Source: Pseudarthrobacter sp. NamE2 (GTDB lineage Bacteria > Actinomycetota > Actinomycetes > Actinomycetales > Micrococcaceae). Taken from it: 64,000 nucleotides of DNA. Below, one piece after another: positions 24,091 to 32,891 of this stretch; the first letter of the stretch is position 1, and the number at the start of each line of letters is the position of its first letter. The notes below the pieces were generated by a model, which saw nothing but the letters and a program-made list of their open reading frames with translations, was not told where the DNA came from and made no database searches. The stretch is taken from assembly GCF_005796205.1 (NCBI RefSeq), contig NZ_VAHN01000001.1:186001-250000 (forward strand). The letters run 5' to 3'. A program made the translations under genes and the position numbers.

Positions 24091-25329
24091 GTGCGCATAG
24101 TCCTCGGAGTCGGGGGAGGGATAGCCGCCTACAAGGTGGCGTCGCTCCTCCGGCTTTTTACTGAAGCCGGCCACAATGTGACTGTTATTCCTACCGAGGC
24201 CGCCACCCGGTTCGTCGGCACGGCCACGTGGGAGGCCCTGTCCGGCAACCCGGTCAGCAACAGCGTCTTCGACGGCGTCCACCAGGTCAACCACGTCAGG
24301 CTGGGCCACGAGGCAGACCTTGTGGTGATTGCCCCGGCCACGGCGGACCTCCTGGCCCGGGCAGCTACCGGCCAGGCCGGCGACCTCCTCACCAACACGC
24401 TCCTGATGGCCCACGGGCCGGTGCTCTTCGCGCCCGCCATGCACACCGAAATGTGGCAGCACCCTGCCACCCAGGCAAATGTCGAGACCCTGCGAAGCCG
24501 CGGCGCCGCAGTCCTGGAGCCGGCTACAGGCAGGCTCACCGGCGCTGACTCCGGTCCGGGCAGGCTGCCGGAGCCGGAAGCCATCTTTGATGCAGCGATC
24601 GCCCTGGTGCAGGGACAGACGGACTTCCAGCTGCCGCTGGCCGGCCGGACCGTCACCATCAGCGCAGGGGGCACCCGTGAGCCCCTGGACCCGGTCCGTT
24701 TCCTCGGAAACCGTTCATCCGGCAAACAGGGCGTTGCCCTCGCCGTCGCCGCCCGGAACGCCGGGGCCACTGTGCGGCTGCTGGCGGCCCACATGGAAGT
24801 ACCGCCGCCGCCCGGCGTCGAGGTGGTGCCCGTGGAGACGGCCCTGCAGCTGCGGGAGGCCGCGCTGGCCACAGCCGGCGACTCCGATGTCTTCATCATG
24901 TCTGCTGCGGTGGCCGATTTCCGTCCGGCGGTTGTTTCGGACACCAAGATCAAGAAACGCGATGACAGCGCGGACCCCGTCATCACGCTGGTCCGCAACC
25001 CGGACATCCTGCAGGAACTGGTGGAAGTCCGGAATGCGGCAGGGCCGTCGGGGCAGCACCGGCTTATTGTCGGCTTCGCTGCGGAGACCGGAGACAGCCA
25101 GGGCGATGTGCTGGCCTATGCGGAGGCGAAGCTCCAGCGCAAGGGCTGCGACCTGCTGGTGGTCAACCACGTCGGTTCGGACAAGGTGTTCGGACAGGAC
25201 ACCAACTCGGTGGTCATCCTTTCGCGTTCCGGTTCCGGGCCGCAGGAGGCGTCCGGTACCAAAGCCGAAGTCTCTGCCGCGATTATCAGCCGGATCGGCG
25301 ATGAACTGAACCATCTTGCGTTGAACTGA
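24091..25329 (+). CDS. coaBC: Bifunctional phosphopantothenoylcysteine decarboxylase / phosphopantothenate--cysteine ligase
   Basis: A 412-residue fusion performing two successive steps of coenzyme A synthesis. The N-terminal flavoprotein (CoaC) half has GVGGGIAAYK, the flavin-site LVVIAPATADLLAR and PAMHTEMW, the family's substrate motif with His in place of the Asn common in other groups. The C-terminal CoaB half begins near residue 185 with VTISAGGTREPLDPVRFLGN and RSSGKQGVALA, and later SAAVADFRP. It starts at GTG 24091, with a good GGAGG 5 bases upstream. Confidence 0.95.
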   Translation: MRIVLGVGGGIAAYKVASLLRLFTEAGHNVTVIPTEAATRFVGTATWEALSGNPVSNSVFDGVHQVNHVRLGHEADLVVIAPATADLLARAATGQAGDLLTNTLLMAHGPVLFAPAMHTEMWQHPATQANVETLRSRGAAVLEPATGRLTGADSGPGRLPEPEAIFDAAIALVQGQTDFQLPLAGRTVTISAGGTREPLDPVRFLGNRSSGKQGVALAVAARNAGATVRLLAAHMEVPPPPGVEVVPVETALQLREAALATAGDSDVFIMSAAVADFRPAVVSDTKIKKRDDSADPVITLVRNPDILQELVEVRNAAGPSGQHRLIVGFAAETGDSQGDVLAYAEAKLQRKGCDLLVVNHVGSDKVFGQDTNSVVILSRSGSGPQEASGTKAEVSAAIISRIGDELNHLALN

Positions 25330-25436
25330 ACCTGTTTCGCCCCGCGCCTGGTGATCCAGGCCACGTCCGCGTAGCACGGGGACATCTGTGGAGGTCTCCT
25401 GCCGGCTGCACGGATCCCAACCAGTAAGGTAGATGA

Positions 25437-26672
25437 GTGACTTTACCCCTGCACCTTCCCCAGACTTCCGGGGCCGCGCCCTCCGCACTCCGGCTCTTTA
25501 CATCCGAGTCGGTCACCGAAGGCCATCCCGACAAGATCTGCGACCAGATCAGTGACGCCATCCTTGACGCCCTGCTGGCTGCGGACCCGGAATCGCGGGT
25601 AGCCGTCGAAACCATGGCCACCACCGGGCTGGTGCACGTGGCCGGCGAAGTCACCACCGACGCGTACGTCGAAATTCCCCAAATTGTCCGCGAGACCATT
25701 TTGGGCATCGGGTACGACTCCTCCGCCAACGGCTTCGACGGGGCCCGCTGCGGCGTCTCGGTGTCCATCGGCCAGCAATCCAATGACATCGCGGGCGGCG
25801 TGTTTAACTCGCTTGAGGCCCGCGAGGGACGCCAGGAGGACGACTACGACCTCCAGGGCGCCGGCGACCAGGGCCTGATGTTCGGCTACGCCAGCGATGA
25901 GACCCCTTCGTACATGCCCACACCCATCTGGCTGGCGCACCGCCTGTCCGAGCGGCTGACGGAAGTCCGCAAGTCCGGCGAGCTGCCGTACCTCCGTCCC
26001 GACGGAAAGACCCAGGTCACCGTCGGCTACGACAAGGACCTCGCGGTCTCGGTAGAAACCGTGGTGATTTCCAGCCAGCACGCCGAGGGTGCCAGCCTGG
26101 ACCGGCTCCGGGCAGACCTGGCCGCCATTGTCATCGACCCGGTCCTCGCCGGAGCCAACCTGGACGTCTCGCGCGTCTCGAACATCCTCAACCCCGCCGG
26201 CGAGTTCGTCATCGGCGGACCAGTGGGTGACGCGGGCCTGACCGGACGCAAGATCATCGTCGACACCTACGGCGGCATGGCACGGCACGGCGGCGGTGCC
26301 TTCTCCGGCAAGGATCCGTCCAAGGTGGACCGCTCCGCCGCCTACGCCATGCGCTGGGTTGCCAAGAACGTGGTGGCTGCCGGCCTGGCCAAGCGCGCCG
26401 AAATCCAGATCGCCTACGCCATTGGGCAGGCGCGTCCGGTGGGCACCTATGTGGAAACCTTCGGTACCGAGACGGTGGATCCGGCCCGCATCAGTGCTGC
26501 AATTGCGGAAATCTTCGACCTGCGGCCGCGCGCCATCATCGACGCCCTGGACCTTAAGCGGCCCATCTATGCCAAGACCGCGGCGCACGGCCACTTTGGC
26601 CGCGACGAGCCGGATTTCACCTGGGAGCGCCTGGACCGGGTGGACGAACTGAAGGCGTTCTTCAACGCCTAG
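25437..26672 (+). CDS. metK: S-adenosylmethionine synthase
   Basis: A 411-residue enzyme making AdoMet from methionine and ATP. It starts at GTG 25437, with TAAGGTAG 4 bases upstream. Signatures are [20 protein letters not shown] near the N-terminus, [12 protein letters not shown] (about residue 143), and the phosphate loop [19 protein letters not shown] (about residue 285). The 107-base gap before it holds one weak 6-base-pair hairpin (25346-25361) but no recognisable SAM riboswitch. Length is normal. Confidence 0.96.
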   Translation: MTLPLHLPQTSGAAPSALRLFTSESVTEGHPDKICDQISDAILDALLAADPESRVAVETMATTGLVHVAGEVTTDAYVEIPQIVRETILGIGYDSSANGFDGARCGVSVSIGQQSNDIAGGVFNSLEAREGRQEDDYDLQGAGDQGLMFGYASDETPSYMPTPIWLAHRLSERLTEVRKSGELPYLRPDGKTQVTVGYDKDLAVSVETVVISSQHAEGASLDRLRADLAAIVIDPVLAGANLDVSRVSNILNPAGEFVIGGPVGDAGLTGRKIIVDTYGGMARHGGGAFSGKDPSKVDRSAAYAMRWVAKNVVAAGLAKRAEIQIAYAIGQARPVGTYVETFGTETVDPARISAAIAEIFDLRPRAIIDALDLKRPIYAKTAAHGHFGRDEPDFTWERLDRVDELKAFFNA

Positions 26673-26760
26673 CCCACGCGCCGGACGGGCCGGCCCGGAA
26701 TGTCAGTGCCTGGTGCTTGGCTGGCCATGTCCACCCGGAAGCTGAACGGAGGTAGCCCCA

Positions 26761-28905
26761 GTGGTTGCTGACAGGTCCGTCCAGTCCGGACCCGATGTTC
26801 CCATCATACCCAATCAGGCCGTCCAGCCTTCCCTGCTCCAGGGATTCCCGGCGCGGAAGCTGCCTGCCGGCCTAGCCCTGGCCAGCCACCTGCCTGTCGC
26901 CAGGGTATTGGTGGAGTCGCCCTTGCCCCACCTGGACCGGCCCTTCAATTATGCCGTTCCGTCCACCCTCGAGCAGGCTGCGCAGCCCGGGGTCCGGGTC
27001 AAGGTCAGCTTCGGCGGCCAGGACCTCGGCGGTTACCTGCTGGAACGGGTCTCGGAATCCGACGTCGGCGGCACGCTGGTGCCCCTGGCGAAAGTGGTTT
27101 CCCCGGTTCCGGTCCTGACGCCCGCCGTACGCGAGTTGGCGGGCGCAGTGGCCGCGCGGTACGCCGGAACAGTCAGCGATGTCCTCCGGCTTGCCGTTCC
27201 GCCGCGTGTTGCGCGCCTGGAAAAGGACTATTCCGACGGCGGACAACAGGCACAGCCCCTGCCGGAACACCCAACCCCGGACGGCGGGGCCCACCTGCCT
27301 TTTTCCGGGGACTCCGCCTGGGCTGCGTACCGTAACGGCCCCGCTTTCCTCCGGCATGTGGGAGCTGGCGCTTCCCCCCGCGCCGCCCTCAATCCGCTGC
27401 AGGGGTTCGGCCCGGGCGGCTGGCCTCGGATGCTGGCAGAAGCTGCTGCCGCGGCCTATGCTTCCGGCCGCGGAGCGGTCCTGGTTGTTCCGGACTACCG
27501 GGACCTGGACCGGCTTGAGGCGGCGCTGGCCGGACTCCTGCCCGGTGCCGCCGTCGCCCGGCTGGCCGCCGATGACGGCCCCACCCCCCGCTACCGGAAC
27601 TTCCTGCGCCTCCTGGCTGGCGAGGCCAGGGTCGCCATCGGCACCAGGTCGGCGGCGTTCGCGCCGGTCCGCAACCTTGGCCTGGTGGCATGCTGGGACG
27701 ACGGCGACGATCTCCACATCGAGCAGCGCGCACCGTACGCCCACGTACGGGAGGTCCTGCTCCTGCGGGCGGAGCAGGAAGGGACAGCCTGCCTGCTGGC
27801 CGCACATGCCCGCAGCACCGAGGTCCAGCGCCTCCTGGACGCGGGCTGGGTCCTTCCCGTTGAGTCAGACCGTCCTGCTGTCCGCCGCACTGCGCCGCGG
27901 GTAGTGAATACGGCGGACAGCTTTGAGCAGGAGCGCGACCCGCTGGCCCTGGTGGCGCGCCTTCCAGGGGCAGCCTGGCGGGCTGCCAAGGACGGCCTGG
28001 AGCGGGGACCGGTCCTGGTCCAGGTTGCCCGGGCAGGCTATGCGCCGTCGCTGGCTTGCGAAACCTGCCGCGAACCTGCCCGCTGCCTGGCGTGCCAGGG
28101 ACCCTTGGCTCTGGGCGGCGCATCCGCGATGCCGCAGTGCCGCTGGTGCTCCACACCGGCCCCCGACTGGAAGTGCCCGCACTGCGGCGGCCGGCGGATC
28201 CGGAAAGGCGCCACCGGCGTGCTGCGGACTGCGGAAGAACTGGGCCGCGCTTTTCCGGGAACAACCGTCATTACCTCCTCCGGGGATCAGGTGAAAGCAA
28301 CGGTCAGTGCCGGCAAAGCCCTGGTGGTGGCCACTGTGGGCGCAGAGCCCGTGGCTGACGCCGGCTATGCTGCAGCCCTGCTGTTGGACGGCGATTCCCT
28401 GCTGCGCCGCGAGTCGCTGCGGGCCGGTGAGGACACGGTGCGGCGCTGGTTCAACGCAGCTGCCCTGGTCCGCCCGGCCGCAGACGGAGGACTCGTGGTG
28501 GTCACGGCAGCGGACACCGCGGCCGTCGGCGCCCTGCTGCGCTGGGATCCCGCCGGCTATGCCCAGCGGGAGCTTTCACTGAGGTCCGAACTGCAACTCC
28601 CGCCGGCAGTGCGCCTAGCCTCCGTCACCGGGCCCAGGGCCGCCGTCGAACATTTCACCGGGGCTGTGGAAGCGGAACTCGGAACGGCAGGGATCAGCTT
28701 GCGGACGGCGGGGCCGGCACCGCTGGTGCCGGCCGGGCCGCCGCCGGCTCGGCGCTCAAGGGAGGAAGTACGAACGCTTCTCTTCTTCCCCTTCACCCAG
28801 GCGGCCGTCGTCGTCCGTGTGCTCCGGGCCGCCCGGGCAGCAGCAGCGGCAAAGCGCCTGACGGAGCCGGTCCAGCTGCGCCTCGACGGCGTGGATGTGC
28901 TCTAG
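26761..28905 (+). CDS. priA: Primosome assembly protein PriA-like, helicase motifs degenerate
   Basis: A 714-residue PriA relative, starting at GTG 26761 with ACGGAGGTAG upstream. The N-terminal DNA-binding part has SPLPHLDRPFNYAVP and GVRVKVSFGGQDLGGYLL. In the helicase region the Walker A loop (normally G-x-T-G-S-G-K-T) is absent, and the DEEH box reads CWDDGDD (about residue 311). The zinc domain is kept (residues about 433-482: CETC, CLAC, CRWC, CPHC). The C-terminal domain is also readable. This helicase-dead form is usual in actinobacteria. It may still act in replication restart as a binding or loading factor. Confidence 0.88.
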   Translation: MVADRSVQSGPDVPIIPNQAVQPSLLQGFPARKLPAGLALASHLPVARVLVESPLPHLDRPFNYAVPSTLEQAAQPGVRVKVSFGGQDLGGYLLERVSESDVGGTLVPLAKVVSPVPVLTPAVRELAGAVAARYAGTVSDVLRLAVPPRVARLEKDYSDGGQQAQPLPEHPTPDGGAHLPFSGDSAWAAYRNGPAFLRHVGAGASPRAALNPLQGFGPGGWPRMLAEAAAAAYASGRGAVLVVPDYRDLDRLEAALAGLLPGAAVARLAADDGPTPRYRNFLRLLAGEARVAIGTRSAAFAPVRNLGLVACWDDGDDLHIEQRAPYAHVREVLLLRAEQEGTACLLAAHARSTEVQRLLDAGWVLPVESDRPAVRRTAPRVVNTADSFEQERDPLALVARLPGAAWRAAKDGLERGPVLVQVARAGYAPSLACETCREPARCLACQGPLALGGASAMPQCRWCSTPAPDWKCPHCGGRRIRKGATGVLRTAEELGRAFPGTTVITSSGDQVKATVSAGKALVVATVGAEPVADAGYAAALLLDGDSLLRRESLRAGEDTVRRWFNAAALVRPAADGGLVVVTAADTAAVGALLRWDPAGYAQRELSLRSELQLPPAVRLASVTGPRAAVEHFTGAVEAELGTAGISLRTAGPAPLVPAGPPPARRSREEVRTLLFFPFTQAAVVVRVLRAARAAAAAKRLTEPVQLRLDGVDVL

Positions 28906-29978
28906 CGGCGCCGCCGCCTGACAATGTCGGCGGCCACCTCCACCAGCTGGCGGGCGGATTCGTCCCAGGTGAACTGGCGTGCGCGGGAAACGGACCTCCG
29001 GGATGCTTGCTGCCACGCTTGGGGGTCCTGCAAGGCGGCGACGGCCTGGGCGAACTGCTGCGGGGAATCCGGATCAACGTAGGAGGCTGCGTCGCCGCCC
29101 ACCTCCCGGAAGATCGGGATGTCGCTGGCGATCACGGGGGTGCCAACGGCCATCGCCTCCACCAGCGGAAGCCCGTATCCTTCCGCCCGGGACAGGCTCA
29201 CGAGGGCTGTTGCTGTCCGGAGTAAGGCGCCGTACTCCTCGTCCGTGACGCCGTTATGGAAGACCACAGATGCGCCTTCGGGCACCAGGGCCTCCAGCTC
29301 CGCCCGACGCTGCGGCGTGATCCTGCTCAGCAGATGCAGCGTGTAGCCGGGCAGGTCTGCCATGCCCGCCACCATGGTTTCCACGTTCTTGTACGGCATG
29401 AAGGAACCCATGTACACCAGGGACTTCTCTGTCCCGGCCTCGGCGGGGCGCGGATTCTGTTCAGGCTGCGGGGCATTCCCGATGATCCGCACCGGACGCC
29501 GGGTCAGCCGGTACTTCGCGATTAACGCTTCGGTGGTCCTGCTGATGGTGGCCACCGTGTCTGCCCGGTTTAGGAGCAGGCGCTGCGGCCAGAATGCCTT
29601 GTGGTAGAGCCGCCAGAGCAGCCGCACGGGCGCGGGCAGGAACCCCGGCGGCTGCGGGTGCTCGTAGTAGATCAGGTCGTGCAGGGTGAGCACCAGCCCG
29701 TACTTCCGGCCCCAGGTTCCCATGGTCTGCATGGGACACACCACGACATCGGCGCCCAGGGTGTTCACCTTGCGCGCCACGAACAGCTCCAGCGGGGACA
29801 GCGGACTGCTGATCAGGGTGTAGGGGACGTCCGGAAGGAGCGCCAGCTGCCTGGCATCTGAGATCAGCATGGACACATCGGCGATCTTCGCTGCGGCGGC
29901 AATGAGGCTTGCGCCGTACCGGCTGATGCCGTCGTGGTGGTCCGTCCTGGTGAAACGGGCATCGATGACGATCTTCAC
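28902..29978 (-). CDS. GT4-type glycosyltransferase
   Basis: A 358-residue GT-B fold glycosyltransferase of the group 1 (GT4) type, with no membrane segment. The N-terminal Rossmann half has KIVIDARFTRTDHHDGISRY. The C-terminal nucleotide-sugar half has SLVYMGSFMPYKNVETMV and the E-x7-E motif EGYGLPLVE, followed by AMAVGTPVIASDIPIFREV. Donor and acceptor cannot be told from sequence. It is the last gene of a minus-strand run; its start overlaps the hydrolase stop by 4 bases, and its stop overlaps the convergent priA stop by 4. Confidence 0.85.
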   Translation of the reverse strand: MKIVIDARFTRTDHHDGISRYGASLIAAAAKIADVSMLISDARQLALLPDVPYTLISSPLSPLELFVARKVNTLGADVVVCPMQTMGTWGRKYGLVLTLHDLIYYEHPQPPGFLPAPVRLLWRLYHKAFWPQRLLLNRADTVATISRTTEALIAKYRLTRRPVRIIGNAPQPEQNPRPAEAGTEKSLVYMGSFMPYKNVETMVAGMADLPGYTLHLLSRITPQRRAELEALVPEGASVVFHNGVTDEEYGALLRTATALVSLSRAEGYGLPLVEAMAVGTPVIASDIPIFREVGGDAASYVDPDSPQQFAQAVAALQDPQAWQQASRRSVSRARQFTWDESARQLVEVAADIVRRRRR

Positions 29979-30904
29979 GCGGGGTGGTCCTTCAGGAAGT
30001 TGCGGATGTAGTTGGCTGCCGGGCCGGGAGTCTCGTAGTGGATGAGGTGCCCGACGCCGGGAATCACCTTGAGCTCGCCGTCCGGCAGCAGCGCCGCAAG
30101 GCGGTGCTGGTCCGGGAGCGCTGCGATTTCGTCCTTTTCCCCGGCGATCAGCAGGACTGGGAGGTTGAGCTTGTGTGCCACTTCAGCGACATGGCTGTTG
30201 ACGGAGGCGGTGAACGATTCGAGGAGGCTGTCGCGGTTCGCGAAGGCGCTGAAGTAGGCGTGGTGCTGGCCGTGGATGAAACCGCGGAGCCGACGGTCCC
30301 GGGTCTTGGCCATCGTCTCGCTCATCACCCGGACAATGAGCGGGTTACGCAGCAGTGCCAGCCCTGCCTGGCGGGGGAGCCGGGCGGCGAGCCGGTAGTA
30401 AAGCACGGCCAGCCGCGTCATGAACCCCTTTGCTCCCTCCAGCGCGGGGGCGGCAATGGGGTTGATGAGGATCAGCGGATTCACGGTTTCCGGGTGGTCG
30501 GCCACGAAGTGTGCAGCGATGATGGACCCGAATGAGTGGCCCAGGAGTACCGTGTCCGGCCCCAGCCCCAGGGCTGCCATGAAACCGGTGATGAACCGGC
30601 CGTAGCGCTCCACGGAATGGATCCCCGAGCGGAAGGCTTCGGACCTGCCAAAACCGGGGAGATCGGGCATGACAATCCGCATTCCGGGAAGCTGGTCGGC
30701 CACCCGCAGCAGGCCGTGGTGGTCGCCGCGGAAGCCATGGATCACCAGGATGGTGCGGGTTTCCGGTGTGGCCTGCTCAGGTTCGTAGGTCCAGTACGCC
30801 ACGGTGGAGCCGTCCAGTTCCACTGTCGAGGCGGTGGTGCGCGCTGCCAGGCCGGGACTGATGAAGGCGGGCGCGGGGGAGTGGCCGGAATTGGTGGTTT
30901 CCAT
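29975..30904 (-). CDS. Alpha/beta hydrolase
   Basis: A 309-residue alpha/beta-hydrolase. ILVIHGFRGDHHGL forms the oxyanion region, the nucleophile elbow is LLGHSFGS (Ser about residue 124), the acid is in AGEKDEIAAL and the histidine in GVGHLIHYE. There is no signal peptide, so it is likely cytosolic. Starting at ATG 30904, it is 6 bases after the aldo/keto reductase stop and overlaps the glycosyltransferase start by 4, so the three are probably one transcript. The substrate is unknown. Confidence 0.82.
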   Translation of the reverse strand: METTNSGHSPAPAFISPGLAARTTASTVELDGSTVAYWTYEPEQATPETRTILVIHGFRGDHHGLLRVADQLPGMRIVMPDLPGFGRSEAFRSGIHSVERYGRFITGFMAALGLGPDTVLLGHSFGSIIAAHFVADHPETVNPLILINPIAAPALEGAKGFMTRLAVLYYRLAARLPRQAGLALLRNPLIVRVMSETMAKTRDRRLRGFIHGQHHAYFSAFANRDSLLESFTASVNSHVAEVAHKLNLPVLLIAGEKDEIAALPDQHRLAALLPDGELKVIPGVGHLIHYETPGPAANYIRNFLKDHPA

Positions 30905-30910
30905 GCGGTC

Positions 30911-31780
30911 CTAATTCACCTTGTCCGGGTGTGAGCCGGTGCGGTAGCCCCGCTCCAGGCCTGCGAGCGCTGCCATATCCCGCTCGGACAGCTCGAAGCC
31001 GAAGACGTTGAAGTTTTCCCTGATACGCGCTTCAGAGCTGGCTTTGGGAATGGCAACGTGCCCCAGCTGCATATGCCACCGCAGGATGACCTGCGCCGGG
31101 GTCCTGCCGTGTTCCGCGGCGCAGGCTTTGATGACGGGATCATCCAGGACCTGGCCCCGGCCAAGGGGGCTCCATGCTTCGGTCATGATGCCCAGTTCCT
31201 TGTGCTTGCGCCGCAGTTCTTCCTGCTGCAGCCAGGGATGCAGTTCCACCTGGTTGACGGCGGGTACCACCTCGGCTGTCTGCAGCAGCCGGTCCAGGTG
31301 GGCGGGCTGGAAGTTGCTGACGCCTATGGCGCGGACCCGGCCTTCCCGGTACAGGGTTTCGAGGGCGCGGTAGGTATCAGGGAACAGGCCCTTCCGGGGA
31401 CAGGGCCAGTGAATGAGGTACATGTCCACATAGTCCAGGCCGAGGTTGACCATGGAATCGTCGAAGGCCCGCAGTGTGGCGTCGTAACCGTGGTGGTCAT
31501 TCCATACCTTGGTGGTGACGAAGACGTCCTCCCTGGACAAGGCCGGAAAAAGCTCGCCGGAACCACCGCTGCCTGCCCCGGGGCTGAGTTGCGGATTGAT
31601 GCCGCGGGCGACGCCCAGCTCGTTGCCGTACATCGCGGCCGTATCGAAGTGGCGGTAGCCGGCTGCAAGGGCCATGGCCACGAGGCTTTCCGCAGAGGCC
31701 GGCGGCACCTTGTACAGCCCGAAGCCAAGCTGGTGGATCAGCACACCGTTGTTCAGGCTGAGCCGGGGTGACATTCTCAT
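30911..31780 (-). CDS. Aldo/keto reductase
   Basis: A 289-residue NADPH-dependent reductase, in the class of 2,5-diketo-D-gluconate reductases. Catalytic tetrad: Asp in RHFDTAAMYGNE, with the tyrosine in the same segment; Lys in FVTTKVWN; His in LIHWPCP. The nucleotide-binding end IPKASSEARIRENFNVFGFEL is present. I chose ATG 31780, which has GGGTAGAG 8 bases upstream; ATG 31798 would overlap the regulator by 8 bases and ATG 31774 is also possible. The substrate is unknown; the glycerol genes nearby make a small sugar alcohol or ketose plausible. Confidence 0.87.
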   Translation of the reverse strand: MRMSPRLSLNNGVLIHQLGFGLYKVPPASAESLVAMALAAGYRHFDTAAMYGNELGVARGINPQLSPGAGSGGSGELFPALSREDVFVTTKVWNDHHGYDATLRAFDDSMVNLGLDYVDMYLIHWPCPRKGLFPDTYRALETLYREGRVRAIGVSNFQPAHLDRLLQTAEVVPAVNQVELHPWLQQEELRRKHKELGIMTEAWSPLGRGQVLDDPVIKACAAEHGRTPAQVILRWHMQLGHVAIPKASSEARIRENFNVFGFELSERDMAALAGLERGYRTGSHPDKVN

Positions 31781-31790
31781 GGCATCGACT

Positions 31791-32765
31791 CTACCCATTC
31801 AGGCCGGCCAGCCCTTCGAAACGCACCAGCCTCCGCGCGGTGGCCTCGTCCAGGATCAGGTCCGTGGCCAGGTTGGCCGCCAGGGCGCCCCGCAGGCCGT
31901 TGATTTTCGAGACGCCGGAAACCACGCAGATGCGGCGCCGGACCCGCCGAAGCTGTGACAGTGCCGGCCCTGTTGAGCGCTCGTTGAGGACGATGCCGTC
32001 GGATGACCCGTCCGCCCGGAAGAACACCGTGGCTACGTCTCCCACCACGTCAGAGGTGGCCAGCGTGTTCAGGTCATCCTCGTCCAGATACCCGCCGGCA
32101 TACACGTGGCTTGGGTAGTCCGCGTGCACTGACCCCACCCCGAAGATGGCAATGCTCATCTTGGCCTGGAGCTCAAGGATGCGTTGCACGCTGCGTTCGT
32201 TCCACATGGCCGCCTTGGTGGCCGCGTGGTCGAAAAACGCAGGTACCGGGAACGGTTCAACCCGCGCACCGTAGGCGCTGCCGAACCGCCGCATGATGTC
32301 GCTGGCATAGGTAATGCCGGTGGTGTGCATGTTGCCCGCACCGTTGAGCTGCACGATCACGCTGTCATGGGTAATTTTCCTGGTCAGGTGCCGGCTTACT
32401 GCGCTGAGCGTGGATCCCCAGGCAACGCCGACGATTGCGTTCGAGTCCACCAGCGGACCGATCGTGCGCGCTGCCTGGATGGCAACACGGTCCAGGGTTT
32501 CCGCCTCGTTAAGGGTTTCGAGGACCGGGACCACGTGGACGTCCACGTTGTACCTCCGCCGGATCATGCTTTCCAGCTCCGGCCCGGTGTCCAGCGGGTT
32601 CCGGATTTGCACCTGGACCAGCCCTGACTCGCGCGCCGCGGAGAGCAGGCGGGACACCGTGGACCGGGAAGTGCGGAGTTCTCGCGCGATGGCGTCCATC
32701 GTGAGGTCCTGCAGGTAATACATCTGTGCAGCCCGGAGGGCATCGGCGTGCCGCGAAGAGTCCAT
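31791..32765 (-). CDS. SorC/DeoR-type sugar-binding transcriptional regulator
   Basis: A 324-residue regulator starting at ATG 32765, with GGACGG upstream. The N-terminal helix-turn-helix is AQMYYLQDLTMDAIARELRT followed by SRSTVSRLLSAARESG. The rest is the SorC sugar-phosphate-binding domain, with VGVAWGSTLSAVSRHL and IVGVSKI-type blocks (here CVVSGVSKINGLRGAL), and IFGVGSVHAD. Members bind phosphorylated sugars or polyols. It is divergent from glpD with a shared 126-base region carrying an inverted repeat, and it leads the reductase/hydrolase/transferase unit. A role in glycerol control is inferred from context only. Confidence 0.85.
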   Translation of the reverse strand: MDSSRHADALRAAQMYYLQDLTMDAIARELRTSRSTVSRLLSAARESGLVQVQIRNPLDTGPELESMIRRRYNVDVHVVPVLETLNEAETLDRVAIQAARTIGPLVDSNAIVGVAWGSTLSAVSRHLTRKITHDSVIVQLNGAGNMHTTGITYASDIMRRFGSAYGARVEPFPVPAFFDHAATKAAMWNERSVQRILELQAKMSIAIFGVGSVHADYPSHVYAGGYLDEDDLNTLATSDVVGDVATVFFRADGSSDGIVLNERSTGPALSQLRRVRRRICVVSGVSKINGLRGALAANLATDLILDEATARRLVRFEGLAGLNG

Positions 32766-32778
32766 TGATTTTCCGTCC

Positions 32779-32792
32779 TGCACGTTTGTGCA
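32779..32792. promoter_or_regulatory. Operator-like inverted repeat between SorC regulator and glpD
   Basis: A perfect inverted repeat TGCAC GTTT GTGCA. On the minus strand it follows a TATGCA -10-like box of the regulator, so a bound dimer would block the regulator's own transcription. On the plus strand it sits 7 bases before the candidate glpD -35. That is the arrangement expected for an autoregulated divergent operator. Confidence 0.55.
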
Positions 32793-32798
32793 TAGTCC

Positions 32799-32828
32799 TT
32801 GACGCCATTTTCCATTACTCCAAACAAT
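32799..32828 (+). promoter_or_regulatory. Candidate glpD promoter
   Basis: TTGACG (32799-32804), an 18-base spacer and AACAAT (32823-32828). Transcription would start near 32835, about 57 bases ahead of the TTG start of glpD. Confidence 0.45.
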
Positions 32829-32891
32829 AGATGAGAACGCCGTCCCACCTTTCGTGTGGCCGGACCTCCACGAAGCCCCAAGGGAGCAGTT

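Noticed and set aside
25330-25436. Possible SAM riboswitch before metK
   Set aside because: The 107-base gap is too short and has only one 6-base-pair hairpin; no SAM-I, SAM-II or SAM-IV core is visible.
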